A DNA stretch of 64,000 bases from Voacanga thouarsii. Lineage: Eukaryota; Streptophyta; Magnoliopsida; Gentianales; Apocynaceae. This document shows positions 1 through 11,818 of this stretch, piece after piece (position 1 is the stretch's first letter; each line of letters begins with the position of its first letter). The stretch covers positions 8,461,001 through 8,525,000 of the forward strand of contig JANUWF010001783.1 in assembly GCA_026120185.1 (NCBI GenBank), written 5' to 3'. A program made the position numbers and the translations under genes. The notes under the pieces were generated by a model that worked only from the letters and a program-made list of their open reading frames with translations, was not told the DNA's origin and did no database searches.

Positions 1-334
1 GGCCGGAACATTGTGGCAAATTAGGGAATAAGGCTCTGAATAAGTTTACAAGTACATTGCTCCATGGCCTGTTGTATGGCAGTTAATGACGTAGGTATCA
101 ACTGAGATACCTGAGGAGGAGACGAGGTCTGTGTTCCCTGCTTAGGAAGGATGACCTGGGCATTACTGGAAGTCATCCCTGTAGGATCGAAAGCTCCCCG
201 TAAAACCTGAACTGTAGGCCGTTTGAAAGAATCTGATAAAGGCCCTAAGGACTGCTGCTGAGGATTCGACATCAGACGTTTTGAACGCAGTTACATGTAA
301 CAACTACCTTGTGTCCCACTGAGCGTGCCAATTT
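1..334 (-). mobile_element. 5' internal end of an LTR retrotransposon (PBS and start of gag-like ORF)
   Basis: On the minus strand, positions 331-313 read TTGGCACGCTCAGTGGGAC, which resembles the primer-binding sites found directly after the 5' LTR in many plant Ty3/gypsy elements. It is followed by a short leader and an open frame (272 to 21, 83 residues before a stop) rich in Gln, Ser and Pro with no domain I recognise. Its placement just after the PBS suggests the start of gag. The lineage is an inference from the PBS-like string only. Confidence 0.45.
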
Positions 335-1479
335 ATGTTGTTGTACAAAAGCGGAGCCGATGGAATTGGCGATCGACTTCTCTTCCGATAAATATTAATA
401 GTCCGATGGAAGAATGAATGCAAGAGTCGAATTTTTTAAGAGACGTAGGTTCCTTGAACTTACTATAGAAATGGTCCAAAAAGGTAGGAATATCGTATGC
501 AAAAGCCAATAAGGACTGGAATATGTGTATTTTGATTAATTTTGATAAAAAGGTATACAAAATTATTGGAATTTAAAACCAAAGTAAAATGAAATGGAAA
601 GTTGGTAATGAGAAATAAAGGAAACTTCTGAAACTAACCAAAGCTATGAATAAAGACAAGGAAAATGCAGAAAAAAAAGGGAATTAAAAACTTAAAACGG
701 GTAATCTGCTGGATGTGTTTTTTTTTTTTTTTTTGTCGTCTTTGTTTTGGGAATCCTTACCCATTTTATACTTGCTGTGGTATTATAACCGACTACCTGT
801 ATAGGAAGAAAATCTCGCTTCATGACTCAACCTTAGAGATTAAGTGCAGTAGTGTTTTACCGATCGTACTGAGACATGGGGGTGACGACTCAACGGCTCT
901 TAATTTCGATATTGACCGAGTACATCGGCTGAAAAATACTTGACGTTATCATCAGCTTGGCGAAATTCTTATCAACATCGCTTCAAAGTTACCGTTGTAA
1001 GTTTGAAAAAAAACAGAAAGCATGCTTACGGGAAACAAAAAAAATGGAGGAAAAACATGAATGAAGAACAACAGTAGCATGGAAGCGTTTAGACCATACC
1101 TCTGCGTGACTTAAACCTCTTAGGCTGTGAAAGAATGGATTGAATCACAGGGATAGCTCCTTCTATCCCGTTTGATGAAGCCTCTGGTTGTTCTCCTGCC
1201 AATCTCCTACTTCTCCTCAGGTGCATTAACGCCAGGCTTTTCAGCTCTCAGAATATGCCACTGCCCAACTTCTTGTTGGTAAACACAACGGGTAAGGAGA
1301 GCATCAGACTCAATGTTCTTGGTTAGCTTCTTTGTTTTATTAGCAAAACACCAAGAACAGAGAATGAAAAGTCATGAAAGAGAGAGAGTCACAAGAGAGA
1401 AAAACCTTAGGAAAATTAAAGGTTTTATTTTCCAAACAGAGAGCTGAGAGTAATGAAGCCAAAAATAGGTTCTTAATTA
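335..1479 (-). mobile_element. Putative LTR (U5/R side) of the minus-strand retrotransposon
   Basis: This segment lies just outside the PBS-like site. Its inner edge on the minus strand ends in ACAACA, matching the CA end expected of an LTR. It contains a minus-strand TATA-like motif (GTATAAAATGG, near 755-770) and a T-tract near 720-734. No host gene is recognisable. It may be continuous with the LTR-like sequence at 1480-2995, which would give one LTR of about 2.66 kb. Confidence 0.35.
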
Positions 1480-2995
1480 AACTGATAACAATATCCCTCG
1501 GGATTTAATATTTCAAACACCCGAATATTATTAACAGAGTAAGTTTGGCTTCACCATAAACTCTTCTGAACCGTATCTGGAAAAGCCCTATGGTCTAGGC
1601 TATTGGGCCAAAATAATATTTATTATTTTTCTTGGATCCGAAAAGTTCAAAATAATAAACATTAATTATTTATTCCTTGGGCTTAAATAAATAACCCAAT
1701 AAATAATTAATGAGCCCAAATGAACAAAAAATAATTAAACTTTAATTATTTATTTCTTGGGCTTAAATAAATAACCCAATAAATAATTAAGCATTAATTA
1801 TTTCCCTCTAATTTAAGCTCAGGTTAATTTTTATAATTATTCAAACTGGACCTAGGCCCTAAATAATTAATTAACCAATTAAACCAGATAATAAATTTCT
1901 CTCAATTTATTTTATTCCAGTCTAATAATAAATTAGACTTCCTGAATAAAATAAAACCCTCTTTAACTAAGACCAATTCCTCAACCCAAAATTAATTAGG
2001 ACTTACAAGCTATTCCGAGAACTAAAAAGACACATCGCATTGGCTACTAAAATGACCAAAATACCCCTACTATATAAATAGTTGTATTTTGCATTTTAAA
2101 TATTTTCTAATATCACCATAAGAAAATATTGACCCCAAGGACAATGCTGCATTAGCAAAGTCTCCGACCTACAGGTGAAATTACTAAAATATCCATCTAC
2201 ACATCGTCGTGCATTTAGAGAGGAAGAAGTGTATTAACACCCCTCTAAATGACATCTACCATCCTTAGGCTTCTATTCCAATGATCCACGACTTCCTGGA
2301 GTGTTTTTGCTTTCCAAGGGAGTTACCCTAAAGCAAACATCCAAGTCATATTTCCTAGGACCCTAGACATTTAGATCATTCAGACAACCACAAGGGGCGA
2401 TATTGTGTAGAAATTATCTTATATAAGTCTGTCTTAATTAACTAGTTACATAAACCCAATATGCAAGTATATTAGTTCTACCATAGAACCTCAATTATAG
2501 CATATTAAAGTATATGCTTCCAACTTCGTCAGACCACTAACTCATACTCAAGTCGATGAGTACTAATCTACGCTGTAGCGGTAGTAGTCTAGGTTTCTAT
2601 CATATAGTACTTTTAGAAACCACTACTACAGGTCTTGTTCTACGTATTCGTAATACACTTATGTCATAAAATGAGTGGACTACTCATTGGCTAAAGGTAA
2701 GTCATTCCCCATTTGAAATTTATAACATAATAACTTAAACATGATGAGATTCTCATTCTCATCAATTGGTTAAGAACAAATGTTTATGTGTTTAAATAAC
2801 TCATGATCCATACCTTGCTGTGAAAGATCACCATTCGCATGAATCACTTATTTAAACATAATGAGTCTTTTCCAAATGAAATTGTGCACAAATAAAGAAA
2901 ATAAATTCACAAACGATTTCTGAAAATAAATTTTTTTAATTAAAATATTCGATATTTATATCAGAAATCTAGTTTAAGATAACATATTCCCAATA
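1480..2995 (-). mobile_element. LTR sequence related to the copia LTRs at 51530 and 62416, inverted
   Basis: By eye, most of this stretch is a diverged reverse-complement relative of the LTR at 51530-53404. Shared blocks include the segments around 2390-2640 and 2650-2900, where the order and many 15-20 base words match in reverse. The outer end on the minus strand is TATTGGGAATATG, close to the TGTTGGAATATA start of the other LTRs. Between 1640 and 1800 it carries a repeated A/T-rich module with GGGCTTAAATAAATAACCCA. There is no coding content. Confidence 0.6.
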
Positions 2996-3179
2996 ATCGT
3001 TGCAACGACTCGATTAAAGTTGACGTCAACACAAAGAAAATCTATGATCGGTCTGAGGCTCTTCGCAAAAGTCTCTAAATTCCTTCAAGTCAAATTGCTT
3101 CTCGTTATTCATAATTAGGACTTTTGAAATGCCAAACCTACATATGACTTACTTCAAAAAAAAAAAAAAAACTTTTATT

Positions 3180-3790
3180 TTTCTTAAGGTGATGGTACAC
3201 AAACTCTAGCTTCCATCCATTTTCTAAAATAATCAATGGCCCGACCTTGTGGGCCTTTAGGAAAATATCCAAGCAAGTCCATTCCACATTGAGCAATGTG
3301 ATCGGTTTACTCGGAGACCTATATTCATTCCTGAGGAGATAGTGACATGGATAGAACTAGGGGGCGGCCAACATTTTTAAAATTTTTAAAATTATTTTTA
3401 TAAAAATTTCAATTTTTTTAAAAATCTTTAAAATTTTAAATTTTGTTCCCCAAAATCTTTTAAAAATTATAATATTCTTTTCATAATATAATTTACTCTC
3501 CCAATATCAAATTTCTAGATGATCTCTAGATAGTGAACTATAGCATCTATTTGACACGTGTCACCTTTCTTAGCAAATACCTCTGCATCCTCTTCTACAG
3601 TAGGCCAGTAATACCGTATGCTCATAACTTCCAATATGGGCTGCACATATCCTTTTATAGAACTTTTCTAAGTGAATAATTGCCTTCCTCACATTCCAGT
3701 AGATTCTATGTGCATAACTTCCTATAAATCTGACCATCGAGAATGATGTAGTGAAGGGCTTAGGCTCGAACACGCTGTGCCTCTTGTGAA
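3180..3790 (-). pseudogene. Degenerate Ty3/gypsy integrase fragment
   Basis: Minus-strand translation shows pieces of gypsy integrase in several frames. Near 3640-3560 is a degenerate zinc-binding stretch (YYWP, then a DTCQ-like end). Near 3310-3190 is a core-domain start (GMDLLGYFPKG, then AIDYFRKWMEA). The two pieces are interrupted by about 170 bp of A/T-rich DNA at 3360-3530. Frame changes and stops make it non-functional. Assignment rests on motif recognition. Confidence 0.6.
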
Positions 3791-4544
3791 TCTTTAGGCA
3801 GCTTATTCTACGGAAAGGAAGGAAAAAATATATGCCTTCTAAATTTAGAATGCTTGCTAGGTAAAAAATATGATATTTTCTTATAAAATTTTATTCTTAG
3901 TGTTCAAATAACTTTATATGTATTTTTTTATATTTTCTTTATTTATTTGAATAAAATAAGAATCATCTTTTGGTGATTATATTTTTAAAAAAATATGTTT
4001 TATTATTGGTATTATTACCGTCTAGCTTTGACCCTGACCGAGGTAGTATTGTAGTCAAGGAGTAGTTCTGAACCCATAGCTTGCTCTTTAGTTCAAAGCT
4101 TCCCTTGCACGAAATCTACATGTTTCCCACCTTTGGTCAATCAATGTACCTTTCATGGGAACTCCGTCCTTGAACTTGGACAGGGCATCCCTTTCAAGAA
4201 AAAAACAATATTAACAAACAGAATAAGATGACGATTATATTATAATCGTTAATTTGTAATGATACATCGATAATAATAAAATAATAATAAGAATTTTATT
4301 CATTGTCAAAATGTCGTGGCTATTTAGCGATGGTTATAAAATCGTCACTAATTAGTGACGACTATTTAATATATAAAAATAAATTTAATTTTTTAAGATT
4401 TTTTTATAAACTATCATACTGTCGTCGTTAATTAGTAATGGGATTACAATGATTATTGTGATCTTAGCGTGAACTAATTCAGTGTTGTACCAATCAAAAT
4501 TAATAAGAGGAAATAAACGATAGAGGGAAATGTCTTTTGAGAAG
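3791..4544. other. Intergenic AT-rich region with a CACTA-like palindromic stretch
   Basis: No coding potential is apparent. At about 4230-4460 there are short GTCGTC/GACGAC motifs around the palindrome CGTCACTAATTAGTGACG (4354-4371), reminiscent of the subterminal repeats of CACTA (En/Spm) elements. No CACTA terminus or 3-bp target duplication was located, so this is only a hint. Confidence 0.3.
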
Positions 4545-4655
<111 letters not shown>

Positions 4656-4714
4656 TCCTAGCCTTTCGTTTCCTACTTCGGTTGAACAAAGGAAACATAT
4701 ATAATACCCCTTTG

Positions 4715-4724
4715 TTTATATATA
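4715..4724 (+). promoter_or_regulatory. TATA box of the NAC gene
   Basis: TTTATATATA lies about 52 bp before the first ATG (4776). At a usual TATA-to-start distance this gives a leader of only about 20-30 nt. This is a prediction from position and sequence. Confidence 0.55.
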
Positions 4725-4775
4725 CTGGTCTCGCTAATTATCTGAAACGCCACACAAGCCAAAAGCAAAGACACG

Positions 4776-6050
4776 ATGATGAAGAATAATATAGCAGGTT
4801 TAGGGTATCGTTTCCACCCCACAGACCACGAGATGTTGTTGTTACTCCGTGCGAAGGCAGAGGGCAAGCAGACACCTCCTATCATAATCGAAAGAGATAT
4901 CTATGGTGAGAATGCGACACCATGGATGCTTTTCCAAGAAGACGATCCCTGGGAAATCGAAGTGGATAATTCTGGGAGGTCGAAGAAGGATACAAAGGTT
5001 TTGTATGTTATTACAAGGTTGGTGAAGATCAGCAAGCTGAAGACTGTTAGAATCGCTGGTTGCGGAACGTGGGACGGTCAAACGGGGAAGAGTGATATCA
5101 GGATGAACGGCAGGAAAATTGGATATAAGAAGATGTTGAATTTTAGGGCAAACGAAACTTCGAATGCTTTCGGCAATTGGATAATGCACGAATATCACTT
5201 GGATGGTGATTTCTTGAACGGGCTTTCCAACGATCACGTTTTGAAAGGGCTCTCCAACGATTACGTAATCTGTAGAATAAAGTGGCTCAATTCAACTACT
5301 TCGGGGAAATCATGTACGCCGTATTCGAACATGGAGACCGAAGCTTCAGAAGTTCAAGCATATTCAAGTTCTGCAGATTGCACTACCAGGGTTCAAGAAA
5401 CCACCAAGAGAAAGAATCCAGCCACGTTTCAAGAAAATATTTGTAGCGGGAGGCAGTTATTCAAACTCCCAAGGGTCGATGCAGCAATCGAAACCAGTTC
5501 ACGTGATTCGGCAGCACAACCTGTTCCAGTAGTAGAGGAGTTGCCAGAATTATTGGTTCCCGTTAATGGGGAGGAAAGCATGACCAACAATGAAGACGTG
5601 TTCAGTGGAGTGAAGATGGATGGGCAGAATGATGGCTTGCCTGAGATTGATTTCGATAATTGGGAAGTAAAGGATTTAGATCAATATTTCAACGAGGAGA
5701 AGCTGTCAGATGATTGTCAAGGAGTCCAATGTGATTCCATTGTTCCTACAAAAAGCAATCTGGATTCCTCCTATACGGCATCATCAGTTGTGTCCCAACA
5801 AGAACACTCAGTCGAACCAATAGGTTCCGACAATATGGCAGTAAGCAATCCAAATCCCATCTATGAATCATCAGCTGTAGCCGAGCAAGAAGACTTGGAG
5901 TTGCTTAAATATCAAGGGATCAGAATTGGCTCTGACATAGCTGAGAATGAATTCGGCGATTTGAACTCAACATCATGGCTTGATAATATAGCATTGCTGC
6001 AGTCACCGCCATCATCACACGAATTAGGGTTCGAAGATTTATGGCATTAG
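4776..6050 (+). CDS. Intronless, divergent NAC-domain transcription factor
   Basis: A 424-residue plant-specific NAC transcription factor, expected to act in the nucleus. The N-terminal NAC domain spans about residues 8-170. Subdomain A is GYRFHPTDHEML; B is IIERDIYGENATPWMLF; C/D is atypical, with CGTWDGQTGK and then IGYKKMLNF; D continues with NWIMHEYHL; E ends in YVICRIKW. The canonical GYWKATG signature is absent and replaced by the WDGQTGK form, which occurs in a divergent plant NAC subgroup. Residues 149-166 carry a local duplication (GLSND-V twice). The C-terminal half is acidic and rich in Ser and Gln, ending with SWLDNIALLQ and GFEDLW, typical of an activation region. There is no C-terminal membrane helix. 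NAC genes usually have two introns near the domain; this one reads through without any. Two adjacent ATGs (4776, 4779) are possible starts. Confidence 0.9.
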   Translation: MMKNNIAGLGYRFHPTDHEMLLLLRAKAEGKQTPPIIIERDIYGENATPWMLFQEDDPWEIEVDNSGRSKKDTKVLYVITRLVKISKLKTVRIAGCGTWDGQTGKSDIRMNGRKIGYKKMLNFRANETSNAFGNWIMHEYHLDGDFLNGLSNDHVLKGLSNDYVICRIKWLNSTTSGKSCTPYSNMETEASEVQAYSSSADCTTRVQETTKRKNPATFQENICSGRQLFKLPRVDAAIETSSRDSAAQPVPVVEELPELLVPVNGEESMTNNEDVFSGVKMDGQNDGLPEIDFDNWEVKDLDQYFNEEKLSDDCQGVQCDSIVPTKSNLDSSYTASSVVSQQEHSVEPIGSDNMAVSNPNPIYESSAVAEQEDLELLKYQGIRIGSDIAENEFGDLNSTSWLDNIALLQSPPSSHELGFEDLWH

Positions 6051-8380
6051 GAGACAGCTTCACATTAATCTTATGGTGAATCGGATTCTATATATTGCAT
6101 GTTTCTGGTAGAAGACACAAGCTGTAAATATCTGGTAGAAGCTGATGTTTATTTTGTATTTTTTTTTTTTTTTGAACACATAAAGTGGATGTATTTGAAG
6201 CTCCTTGAAGTCGCATTGCTTTTGATGAATGAATTATTTTGAAGGTGCAGTGTTTAAATTCAGGAATATGTTATGGAATTGGATACTTCTTTCTCTATTT
6301 TTGTTTAACAGTTTTATCCCAAAAAAAATTTAATAAACATATATATGACTCTACTAGATAAAACTTAAGGTTAAAATTTTACTACATTCATAAGTAATAT
6401 GTCACACTAGTTAATATAAAATCGTACAGAGACAGCTAGAGTTTATGTTCATTTCTCAAATTTCATTTGCTGTACTTCGCCCCTTCGTGGATGAATTGTA
6501 GATATTTGATGAATTTTTACCACATTCACGCCTTTCCAATCTTTTCTATTTCTTACATACAATTCTCCACCATGTCCTGCTCAATCCCAGAAAGAATCCA
6601 AAAGAACTTTTATTTTTGTAGCTTTACTCGTCATAATAAGTTTCTCTGGACTCATATTTCCTCTCGCTTTCTCCAAACAACCATGTACTTACCCTCTTTT
6701 TTTTTTTCCTACCTTTTTTTCTGACAAGCTTTTAATTAATACCAAAAAAAAAAAAAAACTAGAAAGACTTCATATTCCTTTTATACTCAAGATTTAAGGT
6801 ATCTCCATCATAGATTCCATTTTCTTCAATATAAAACTAACGTTGAATCTTTTACAAAGACATCAAATTAAAGCTCCAAGAATAGATGGAATTCACCATC
6901 TATTTAAAGACAAATTATTTTTTATTTTAAAAAAAAAGGTTTTCCAGAATCTGGAGTCGCTCATCTAGTTAATAATTACCAAAAGAAAAAAAAAAACTTT
7001 TCCTAATAAAAATAGTGAGAGAAGTAAGTGGTCATATGGTAGATAAATATCGAGGTTTTAAACTGCATCGTAAAGCAAGATTTAACTTTATACAAAGATA
7101 AGAAGGGGTATAGGTGTTACCAACTTATCTTACTATATACAATGATAAAAAGGGCTTATATCACTATGTAGGAGAAAAACCACTATATACAAAGACTATA
7201 AGAGCCCTACTTCTACTAGAAACCCCCTACTATATACAAGAACAATAAAGGGTAATAAAATTCTTAACTCTATATTAGATATGGGGCTATCCCTTGTAAA
7301 GAGTTAGACAACAGAGACTCCTGCATTTAGATCGAAGGCTTAGGGCGGAAAGGTAAAGAATAACTTATCTAAAGAATCCATCTATGTTCTGAAGCCCACC
7401 TCAAAGTCCTCTCCTCGTATTGCTAGCACCTGGCACCTGTCCAATTATTGGGCTAGCTTGTGCGGGAAGAATGAGGAAGAGAATATATAGGAGAAGAGAT
7501 GGGGAAGACAATATAGATATTCATTTTATTTGGAAATAACTAAACAATGCCTAGTCCGTTTAAGTTTAATTATTAAATAGATTTAAATAGATAGATATAA
7601 ATAGTTTTTAGATGCCTGTATATCTATTAAATTTATCTATATTTTTTAACCGTCTAATCTTTACTAATTTAAGGGACTAGTAGTATGATTTATGTATTTG
7701 TAAAACTTATTCTTTAAATTAAATGGATAAATATTTTCTTTCACTATCTTACCTTGTTAGTTAAATAGACTAGTGGTGGACGCATATCTTAGTAAAATTC
7801 AACCTTAAACAATAGATGTTAGTTGACTTTTTTACTTTTAAATGAATATAGTGAATTCAAATGAATATCTATTTAATTGTATTCAAATTCTGATATTTGA
7901 ATTTCAGTACAAAGAAATCAATTATATAACTTAATGTTAACAGCTTATTTTTATTATAACTTGGATTGAGTGAAGAAGAATACTAATAATTGTCTAATAT
8001 ATTCAGATTTCAGTTTTAAATAACTTTTTTTTACTTAAAATTAATAATAAGATTTTATTACATTTTAAATAGTTAAATAAGTGGTACTAAAAATTTCTTA
8101 TCTAATACAGTAAAATAATTAAATATTTAACAATATCTATTATCAAATACAACTAAATAAATATTTAATTGAATTATCAAATAAATAAGTATATGATTTT
8201 CTTTATATATATACATATATATATATATATAAATATATATAAATCTAACCCTCATGTAACGCGGATTTTGATTGATTATTGGGTTAAATTGTGCAGGCCC
8301 AGGGGTCATTCTCTTTCTTAAGGTAAAAATAACAACAAATAAGGGTCCAATTGTTATCAGCAAAGGGCTCGTTTGTTCAC
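6051..8380. other. Intergenic region between NAC and DPH7
   Basis: AT-rich sequence with poly-T and poly-A runs. It includes the NAC 3'UTR (roughly 6051-6250) and a stretch at 7070-7270 where ACTATATACAA-like words recur about every 50-80 bp. A (TA)n microsatellite lies at about 8202-8230. No gene or clear transposon boundary was recognised. Confidence 0.6.
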
Positions 8381-8388
8381 CTTTTATA

Positions 8389-9882
8389 ATTTATATATCA
8401 GGAGAACCGCCAATTTTCAAAACTAGAAAAAGTATATTAAGGAAACTCATCTCTCTGTTCATCCCTTTCCTCCTCCAAAGGGTGAGTGTGTCTGTACTTT
8501 TGTGCTCGAAATTGCAAGAGATTAATGAACTCTTTGCCACTGGGTCTGTTTTTGTGAATTCTAAACTGAAACTTTATGTAATACACAGTTTTGGAGTTAT
8601 GCATATATTTTGTTCGACAAAATGCCTACCAGAAGTCTGGCATTCTTGAGCTTTTCACTTGCTATTTATTCATAGTGTTGATGGACTCATTTAATCCCTA
8701 TATCCTCTAGATTTACTTCTTGTCTTTATAGAAACCAAACCATAAAGCTCAATCTGTTCATCTCAGTCTCATTTTTTTATTTGTAGTGTTCCCTTCTCTA
8801 TTATGTAATCTTCCACCTCTAAATAATTTGTCTGTACCAATCTGGTGATCTTCATTCTGTTATCCGATAGCAATATTGCTCTTTGGATATGAATTTGGTT
8901 GGATATTTTAATTCTTTCAACTGTTGATCCAAGATCATCAAGAGTTTCGAGTCTAGTTTCCTTTTTTTGCAGAATATTCCTTGTTTCTTTAACACATTCC
9001 AAGCATTATGTGTTATGGAAAAACTTTCTCTATTTCTTCCTTATGTGGTTGCCTGGATGTTTTTGTGTTTGCACGATGACTTCTAGATATAAAAAGTTGG
9101 ATTATTTCATTCTTTGGCTTTTGCTTGAGACTTAAGCGTAAAGCATTGACCTTGGGATTTTTTTTTTTCCCTTGTTTTTCCCATTAGGTGTCTTAAGTTG
9201 TTGGGAAAGAACATGATGTTATTTCAATGGATGTCTTTGCAATGTTGGGTCTTACTCTAGGGAATTACTAATTGTAGGAAATTGAAGTAAGTAATCCTAA
9301 TATAACTTGGAAATAAAATATTGGCTAAAAGGAAAATGAGATAATAATATTGTAATTGAATCCATCAAAAACAAAGGAAAGAATCTTGAGTCCTTAAAAC
9401 AGCTCTCAGTGTTCCCGAGTTTTTTCTGTATCAAGAGGACAAGCATGTCCTTTTCTATATGCTTCAGTGTTCATTCTATTTTGTCAGCTGTCTGGTGTCT
9501 ATGGTGTTGTCCCTTCTGGTAATTTCCCTTTTTATGCAACAATAGATTCCCATTTTTTGTATCTAAGATAAATTCTCACGACCCCATCAAACATTAGCAT
9601 AATCTTTTGACTAGAAATATATGTTTTCTATCCTTTTTCTTGCTCAATTCTTACGTCTGGCTTAACTTTTCTTTGCTCTAACGACTGCATTTCTATGCGT
9701 CTCTGCATGTTTTCATGCTTGGGAATGGAAAAGAACAATGAAAAGTTGCTCATATTGTCCTTTCTTTTACTGAAGTCTAAACCAAAATCTTCATAAAATA
9801 AATAATTTTAGGTTGAGCACAAGGACTATTCTGAGAAAATGACAAACAAGGCTGACATTCTTTATGCCTTTTATGTGTTCAG
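8389..9882 (+). promoter_or_regulatory. Promoter, 5'UTR exon and 5'UTR intron of the DPH7 gene
   Basis: A TATA-like TTATATAT occurs near 8389-8396. A pyrimidine-rich leader ends at a good donor site (AAGG|GTGAGTG, exon end 8481). The acceptor TTATGTGTTCAG ends at 9882, 13 bp before the start codon. The intron of about 1.4 kb is T-rich, as expected for plants. The splice sites are inferred by eye; no transcript evidence is available. Confidence 0.5.
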
Positions 9883-9895
9883 GTCGGACATATAT

Positions 9896-11818
9896 ATGGA
9901 TGTGGCACATTGCAGTTTGGATGGTAATGCTGATGCTGTAGAATTTTGTCCCCACAATTCATTTCAGCATGTTCTTGCAGCATCCACATATACACTACAA
10001 GAGGGTGATCAGCCTAGTCGATGTGGTAGCATATCCCTTTTTCATGTAAATGCCCGGCCTGGCCAGCTCAAATTGAATTATCATACGGCAACTGCTGGAA
10101 TTTTTGATATAAAGTGGAGTCCAGTTGGGGGTAATGCTGGACCTTTGCTTGCTCAAGCTGATGCTGATGGTTACTTGAAGATTTATAAACTTCAATGTAG
10201 ATTAGCTGGAACAGAACCCCAGGGTATGCTCGAGTTTTAAATTGTTATCTTCTTTTGGCAGTTTCAAAATAAGGGATACTATGTCTTTGAACTTACTAGT
10301 GCATTCTGGAAGTGTCACCCCTTTTTCTGTTTTGGACTGCCAAAAAGCACTTGTTCTCAAACTTCTCATGTATTAAGGAGAAATGTGAGAAGGCACTGCC
10401 CGTGCATGTACTTGAGTACTTTTCATGTTAAAATTAGATGGATTACATCTAAACGTTTACATCAAATTTTGGATAGTAGTATTTTTCCATATCTGAAGTA
10501 TGCCTTATTGTCACCTCTTCTTTCCTGTTTGTTATATTGGATAGTGCTGAAAAATTATTTTCTTCTTGTTAACTTGTCTATTTGAGAAATCTACCAGTGT
10601 AAAAGAAACCAGAAACTGACAAAGATATACTTTCTTTTATGTTCTTAGTTTATGGTTTAACCTTTGAGAAATACATCATCTTATTAGCTTAAATCTATTC
10701 TTCAAATTTAAAACCTCCAGTCATCAGGCTCTTAAAGTATTCAGGTAATCCAGTTCCCTGATAAAATGAAAAGTAAGAAGTAAAAGTTACCCATCATTGA
10801 AAACCTAGAGGACGACTATCCTTCAAATGTATCCAATGAATCAGAACTTGCATCCACTTCTCAATTTTGATTTTGCATATGTTCTAACTTTGCTAGAAGC
10901 TTTTATAACGGTACAGTTTGTTTTGTGTTTGGAGTTTGAAAGACATTGTGATGTATAACATCTCTTTTAGAGCCAGCAAGAACATCTTTGTTTATGCCCT
11001 TTTTCTCATTTTAGCAATTAATTTTAAAAAGAAATCTCGTGCTTCTTCACATTTAATTACCGTAACTTCTTTAAGATTGACCAGTAATTTTATATGCAGA
11101 GAGCTATCTAGAAGAGATTTGTGGGGAACACGTCAGTTCTTCTATGTGCTTGTGCCTAGACTGGAACCAGTCGGCCACATCCATCACTGTGGGTCTTTCA
11201 AATGGGTCCGTCTCAATACTTTCCCTTCTTGAGTCAGAATTAAGTACTTTGCGAGAATGGAATGCACACAAATTTGAGCTTTGGGCCACTTCCTTTGATA
11301 TCCACCAACCAAATCTTGTGTACACAGGGTCAGATGACTGCAAATTTAGTTGCTGGGATCTGCGAGAGGATCCTTCAAATACTGTATTCCAGAATTCTAA
11401 AGTTCATAAAATGGGAGTTTGCTGTATCGCAAAGAGCCCCAATGATTCTAATACTTTACTCACTGGTAGCTATGACGAGTACTTGAGGATATGGGACATG
11501 AGATCAATCTCAGGACCAATAAGTGAATCCTCTCTTTGTTTAGGTGGAGGGGTTTGGAGAATTAAGCATCACCCTACAATACCAGACTTGGTCTTGACTG
11601 CTTGTATGCATAATGGGTTTGCAATTGTCAAAACCAAGAATGGTAAAGCTGAATCAATTGAAGTTTATAATAAACATGATTCACTTGCATATGGAGCAGA
11701 TTGGCAGAGAGGAGAGATAGATCTGCAAGGAAAACAACAGAATTCGCTTGTTGCTACTTGTTCATTTTATGACCAACTCCTTCGTCTGTGGATTCCAGTA
11801 GGTGACATCTTTGCATGA
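9896..11818 (+). CDS. DPH7: Diphthine methyl ester esterase, WD40 protein DPH7/WDR85 homolog
   Basis: This encodes a cytosolic WD-repeat protein of the diphthamide pathway. The family (Dph7 in yeast, WDR85 in animals) removes the methyl ester from methylated diphthine on eEF2 before the final amidation. Two coding exons, 9896-10223 and 11100-11818, join in frame through a split Glu codon with GT-AG ends (donor G|GTATGC, acceptor TATATGCAG). The product is 348 residues. It starts MDVAHCSLDGNADAVEFCPH, typical of plant members. WD-type repeat ends are visible as FDIKWSP, FSCWDLRED, LRIWDMRS and LLRLWIP. The ATG at 9896 is chosen because it follows the 5'UTR acceptor and matches the family N-terminus. 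An in-frame ATG at 9839 lies inside the intron. The last residues (GDIFA) could be intron read-through if a further small exon exists. Confidence 0.85.

Noticed and set aside
21..272. 83-residue minus-strand ORF as a host gene
   Set aside because: No recognisable domain, and it sits directly after a PBS-like sequence, so it is treated as a retrotransposon gag start.
665..943. 92-residue plus-strand ORF
   Set aside because: It crosses a poly-T tract inside a putative LTR and has no family resemblance.
3349..3530. Possible relative of the 47620 MITE
   Set aside because: Only a short similarity (GGATAGAACTAGGGGGCGGCC) plus A/T-rich filler; no matched ends or target duplication were found.
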